Below are positions 6,359-9,581 of a DNA stretch of 9,581 nt, piece after piece; the stretch's first letter is position 1, and every line of letters starts with the position of its first letter. The notes beneath the pieces were generated by a model. The model had not been told where the DNA came from. It searched no databases and saw nothing but the letters and a program-made list of their open reading frames with translations. Source of the DNA: Chloroflexia bacterium (GTDB lineage: Bacteria; Chloroflexota; Chloroflexia; Thermomicrobiales; UBA6265). Both the position numbers and the translations under genes were made by a program. The stretch spans positions 1-9,581 of the forward strand of contig JACCYX010000189.1 in the NCBI GenBank assembly GCA_013696265.1. The letters run 5' to 3'.

Positions 6359-7321
6359 ATGCAGCATCTCGCGGGAAAGCGAAAACTCTGGTTCGCCATT
6401 TCAGCCGGCATGCTCGTGCCCTGCATCCTGGCGCTGATCGTGTGGGGACTGAGTTTCGGGATCGATTTCACCGGCGGCTCAGCCTGGGAAGTTCAGTACG
6501 ACCGTACCGTCAACACCGAAGACATCGCCAGCGTCCTGGCGGAAAACGGCCGGGCCGAGGCGACGGTGCAGCAGGTCGGCGATTCCGACGAGCATCGCTA
6601 CCTGATCCGGCTGGGAGAGCTTCAGGAAGGTTCGGCAGAGAAGGACACCCTGAGCGACGCGCTCGGTTCACTTGGCACGCTGGATCCGGCGGGGGAGGCG
6701 CTCGAAACCGTCGGCGCATCTGTCGGCAACTCGATTCGCGACCGCTCGGTCCTGGCGGTGGTGGCGGCGTCGGTCGGCATCCTGCTCTTCATCGCCTTCG
6801 CCTTCCGCAACACGCAGAACCCGCTGCTCTACGGTGTCTGCGCGATCGTCGCCATGCTGCACGACGCCGTCTTCGTGCTCGGCGTGTTCGCGATCCTTGG
6901 ACGTTTTCTCGAAGTCGAAGTCGACGCCCTCTTCATCACAGCGCTGCTGACGATCATCGGCTTCTCCGTGCATGACACGATCGTGGTCTTCGACCGGATT
7001 CGCGAGAACCTGAAACTCAATCCGGACGACTCATTCGAGGAAATCGTCAACTACTCCATTGGCCAAACCCTCGTCCGGTCGCTCAACACGTCGATCACCG
7101 TGGTGATCACGCTGCTGGCGCTCCTGCTCTTCGGTGGATCGACCACCAGGGAGTTCATCCTCGCCCTGCTGATCGGGATCGTGATCGGCACCTATTCGTC
7201 GATCTTCAACGCGTCCCAACTCCTGGTCGCCTGGGACTACGGCGAGGTGCAGGGACTCTGGCGCCGCTTTAGGCGCACCGGCAGGCGATCGGACCATGAA
7301 CCCTCAGTTACTGAAGCGTGA
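6359..7321 (+). CDS. secF: Protein translocase subunit SecF
   Basis: SecF is the smaller partner of SecD in the proton-driven accessory complex of the Sec translocon. The 320-residue product has TM1 at about 11-30, then FGIDFTGGS (33-41), which is the SecF version of the D1 motif. A short extracytoplasmic domain runs from about 45 to 125. Further helices lie at about 130-150, 155-178, 186-210, 246-260 and 264-292. The hallmark GFSVHDTIVVFDRIREN is at 201-217 and RSLNTSIT at 240-247. The C-terminal tail is basic then acidic (WRRFRRTGRRSDHEPSVTEA). GGAG at 6348-6351 is 7 nt before ATG 6359 and only 4 nt before an adjacent TTG at 6356, so the ATG is preferred. It lies 42 nt after the secD stop, in the same operon. 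Confidence 0.95.
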   Translation: MQHLAGKRKLWFAISAGMLVPCILALIVWGLSFGIDFTGGSAWEVQYDRTVNTEDIASVLAENGRAEATVQQVGDSDEHRYLIRLGELQEGSAEKDTLSDALGSLGTLDPAGEALETVGASVGNSIRDRSVLAVVAASVGILLFIAFAFRNTQNPLLYGVCAIVAMLHDAVFVLGVFAILGRFLEVEVDALFITALLTIIGFSVHDTIVVFDRIRENLKLNPDDSFEEIVNYSIGQTLVRSLNTSITVVITLLALLLFGGSTTREFILALLIGIVIGTYSSIFNASQLLVAWDYGEVQGLWRRFRRTGRRSDHEPSVTEA

Positions 7322-7512
7322 TACCTCGAAGCGGCGACTCTTGGCCGCAAGCATGCCTTAACACGAACCGTGCATGGTAGGATTACGCATCGCGGGCAGC
7401 CCAGCAGATCGGGGGATTGACCGCGATTCTTCATGGTTGACGGCGGTTTACGCGCTTGGGACCAGCGATGCGCCGGGGCATCGCTGGACGGTTGTGGGAA
7501 TGGGAGAGCGAG
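7322..7512 (+). other. 191-bp intergenic leader between secF and hppA
   Basis: I see no credible gene here. The stretch holds a weak 5-bp hairpin shortly after secF (GCGGC 7331-7335 with GCCGC 7344-7348) that could slow or end secF transcription. It also has two TTGAC copies 20 bp apart (7417-7421, 7437-7441) and the perfect hairpin listed separately at 7462-7487. A promoter for hppA is expected, but I could not find a convincing -35/-10 pair. Confidence 0.5.
7462..7487 (+). promoter_or_regulatory. Perfect 10-bp hairpin in the hppA leader
   Basis: CCAGCGATGC (7462-7471) and GCATCGCTGG (7478-7487) are exact complements around the 6-nt loop GCCGGG. It ends 26 nt before the preferred hppA start and no T-run follows, so it does not look like an ordinary terminator. 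The left arm contains an in-frame ATG (7468) that would be buried in the folded mRNA. A role in translation control, mRNA stability, or as a DNA operator is possible. Confidence 0.5.
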
Positions 7513-9581
7513 TTGGATCAAAAAATCCTGTATTCGTTGCCGGTCATCGTATTCGGCCTGCTCGCGATCGGTTTCGCGTTCTACCTTGCCAAGGACGTGC
7601 TGTCCAGGGACAAGGGCACGCCCGGCATGCAGGACATTTCGAATCGCATCTATGAAGGCGCGATCGCCTACCTGAACCGGCAGTACCGCACGATCTTTTC
7701 GCTGGCGATCGTCGTCGCGATCCTGATGGGTATTCTGGTCGCCATCTTCGAGCAGAACCATCAGGCCGAGCGGGGCATCATCACGTCGCTGTCATTCCTG
7801 GCCGGCGCCCTGCTCTCCGGTCTTTCCGGCTTCATCGGCATGTACGTCGCCGTCAAGAGCAACGTCCGCACCGCCGCCGCCGCCCAGGATGGTATCGGTC
7901 CCGCCCTGACGGTGGCACTGCGGGGCGGCGCGGTTTCCGGCTTCCTGGTGATGGCGCTCGGTCTGCTCGGGGTGCTCGGCGTCTACGGGGCGGTCTACCA
8001 GTTCGCCGACGGTGAACTTGCCAGGGTGGCCGAAACGCCTTTCTGGATCGTCGGCTTCGCCTTCGGCGCCAGTTTCGTGGCGCTCTTCGCGCAGCTCGGC
8101 GGCGGCATCTACACCAAGGCCGCCGATGTCGGCGCCGATCTTGTCGGCAAAGTCGAAGCCGGAATCCCGGAAGATGACCCGCGCAATCCGGCCGTGATCG
8201 CCGATCTCGTGGGCGACAACGTCGGCGACTGCGCCGGCCGCGGCGCCGACATCTTCGAATCCTCAACGGCGGAAATCATCGGTGCCATGATCCTCGGCGT
8301 CGCCCTTTACCAGGCTTCCGGCGGCGACGACATCGCCTGGATTTTCTTCCCGCTCGTGGTCGGGGCCTTCGGCTTGCTGGCCTCGATGGCCGGCGTGCTC
8401 TTCGTGCGTCCGGGCAAGGAAGTCAAGGACGCGATGGGCGAACTCAACAAGGGCTTCTACGTCACCGCCGCTCTCTCGTTCGTCTTCCTCACCGTGATCT
8501 GCCTCACGATGCTGCCGGAAGGCGGCTGGCAATTCGCGCTCTGCGGCTGGATCGGCATCCTGACCTCGTTCGCGTTCGTCTACATCACGCAGTACTACAC
8601 CGCGGGATCGTGGCGACCGGTCAAGGACATCGCCGAAGCCTCCAAAACGGGTCCGGCCACCAACATCATCTCGGGCATCTCGGTCGGCTTCGAAACGACG
8701 GGCCTGCCGGCGATCACAATCAGCGTTGCCCTCCTCTCCTCCTATTGGCTGGGCGAGAACGTCGATGCCTACGCCGGCGCCGCTACCATTTCCAGCGGTA
8801 TCTTCGGTACGGCGGTGGCCACGATGGGCATGCTCATGACGGCTGCCTACATCCTGGCCATGGATACGTTTGGCCCGATCACTGACAACGCCGGCGGCAT
8901 AGTGGAGATGAGCGACGCGCCCGAGTCGATCCGCGCCATTACCGACGAGCTGGACTCGGTCGGCAACACCACCAAAGCACTCACCAAGGGCTACGCAGTC
9001 GGTTCGGCGTCCCTCGCCGCGTTCCTGCTCTTCTCCGCGTTCCTCGATGAGATTCAGCGTTTCAGCGACGAGCCGATCAGCCGTGTCGTCAACCTCGCCG
9101 AGCCCACAGTCTTCGTCGGGGGCCTGATCGGGGCGACCCTGGTCTTCGTCTTCTCGTCCCTCGCGATCCGGGCTGTCGGCCGCGCCGCCGGCGACATGAT
9201 CGAGGAGGTCCGCCGCCAGTTCCGAGCCGATCCCGGCATCATGGCCGGCACCAGCATCCCGGACTACCGGCGCTGCGTCGACATCTCGGTCAGGAGCGCT
9301 CTTCGCGAAATGATCGCCCCTGGTTTGCTCGCGCTCATCGTGCCCATCCTCGTTGGCGTGATCCTCAAGTGGGAAGCCGCGGCCGGCATGCTGATGGTCG
9401 GGACGATCGTCGGTGTGCTGATGGCCATCGTGCTGAACAACGGCGGCGGCGCCTGGGACAACGCCAAGAAATACATCGAGGCGGGCAACCTCAAGGACGA
9501 CAACGGAAACGTGCTTGGCAAGGGCAGCGAGGCCCACGCCGCCGCGGTCGTCGGCGACACGGTGGGCGATCCCTGGAAGGA
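7513..9581 (+). CDS. hppA: K+-independent proton-pumping membrane pyrophosphatase (3' end outside window)
   Basis: This multipass inner-membrane enzyme hydrolyses pyrophosphate and pumps protons. The 689 visible residues run almost to the third catalytic motif, GDTVGDPWK, at the right edge. The first motif, DVGADLVGKVE, is at about 205-215, closely followed by IPEDDPRNPAVIADLVGDNVGDCAG and GADIFES. GNTTKALTKG at 484-493 has Lys and Thr at the two positions that distinguish K+-independent H+-PPases from K+-dependent ones (Ala and Gly/Ala), so this is the K+-independent class. TTG 7513 is chosen as start: GGGAG lies 6-8 nt upstream (7502-7506), and the protein then begins DQKILYSLPVIVFGLL, directly entering TM1. 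In-frame ATG 7468 and TTG 7492 would add 15 or 7 residues, but the ATG sits in a hairpin. It follows secF by 191 bp, probably as its own unit. Confidence 0.95.
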   Translation, partial: MDQKILYSLPVIVFGLLAIGFAFYLAKDVLSRDKGTPGMQDISNRIYEGAIAYLNRQYRTIFSLAIVVAILMGILVAIFEQNHQAERGIITSLSFLAGALLSGLSGFIGMYVAVKSNVRTAAAAQDGIGPALTVALRGGAVSGFLVMALGLLGVLGVYGAVYQFADGELARVAETPFWIVGFAFGASFVALFAQLGGGIYTKAADVGADLVGKVEAGIPEDDPRNPAVIADLVGDNVGDCAGRGADIFESSTAEIIGAMILGVALYQASGGDDIAWIFFPLVVGAFGLLASMAGVLFVRPGKEVKDAMGELNKGFYVTAALSFVFLTVICLTMLPEGGWQFALCGWIGILTSFAFVYITQYYTAGSWRPVKDIAEASKTGPATNIISGISVGFETTGLPAITISVALLSSYWLGENVDAYAGAATISSGIFGTAVATMGMLMTAAYILAMDTFGPITDNAGGIVEMSDAPESIRAITDELDSVGNTTKALTKGYAVGSASLAAFLLFSAFLDEIQRFSDEPISRVVNLAEPTVFVGGLIGATLVFVFSSLAIRAVGRAAGDMIEEVRRQFRADPGIMAGTSIPDYRRCVDISVRSALREMIAPGLLALIVPILVGVILKWEAAAGMLMVGTIVGVLMAIVLNNGGGAWDNAKKYIEAGNLKDDNGNVLGKGSEAHAAAVVGDTVGDPWK

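Noticed and set aside
6088..6975. A 295-codon plus-strand frame spanning the secD/secF junction
   Set aside because: It is an Arg/Gly-rich out-of-frame reading of secD and secF, both of which carry full family motifs.
7374..7655. A small plus-strand gene starting in the hppA leader
   Set aside because: Most of it is an out-of-frame reading of the hppA 5' end, and the start lacks a clear Shine-Dalgarno.
7237..7761. A 174-codon minus-strand frame spanning the secF-hppA gap
   Set aside because: Both ends lie antisense to real genes and the composition is of the same antisense type. No ribosome binding site or family motif supports it, although it does cross the intergenic region.
8263..9537. 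A 424-codon open frame on the minus strand antisense to hppA
   Set aside because: Its product is extremely Asp/Glu/His/Arg-rich, as expected from the complement of GC-biased membrane-protein codons, and hppA is unmistakable on the other strand.

Overview
The window is a 9.6 kb piece of a high-GC bacterial chromosome carrying mostly housekeeping genes. Coding density is high, codons favour G or C at the third position, and several starts look like TTG. The separate SecD and SecF proteins, the K+-independent membrane pyrophosphatase with a GDCAGRGADIFES catalytic motif, and the unlinked gene order are compatible with a Chloroflexota (Thermomicrobia-like) bacterium. That placement is an impression from family motifs; no ribosomal RNA or other phylogenetic marker is present. 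No mobile element, tRNA, rRNA, CRISPR array or toxin-antitoxin pair was seen.

Layout. (1) Positions 1-1393, plus strand: the C-terminal half of DNA gyrase subunit A, followed by a strong dyad (about 1412-1453) between two convergent genes. (2) Positions 1502-3377, minus strand: a two-gene unit, transcribed leftward. It holds a PHP-domain phosphoesterase of the histidinol-phosphatase type and, 19 nt downstream, an unrecognised multipass membrane protein with a Pro/Arg-rich N-terminal tail. (3) A 79-bp divergent intergenic region (3378-3456). (4) Positions 3457-4832, plus strand: an MscS-family mechanosensitive channel whose stop overlaps the start of nadD (ATGA). (5) Positions 4928-7321, plus strand: secD and secF, the two auxiliary subunits of the Sec translocon. 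(6) A 191-bp leader (7322-7512) with a perfect 10-bp hairpin, then hppA, the proton-pumping pyrophosphatase, which runs off the right edge.

Functional reading: DNA supercoiling, NAD biosynthesis, osmotic protection, protein export and pyrophosphate-driven proton pumping. SecDF uses the proton-motive force to assist export, and HppA builds it from pyrophosphate, which NadD releases. This is a thematic link and not evidence of a dedicated system. I found no convincing undescribed system. The items most worth a second look are the unknown membrane protein, the hppA leader hairpin, and Shine-Dalgarno sites flanked by complementary sequence at two junctions.
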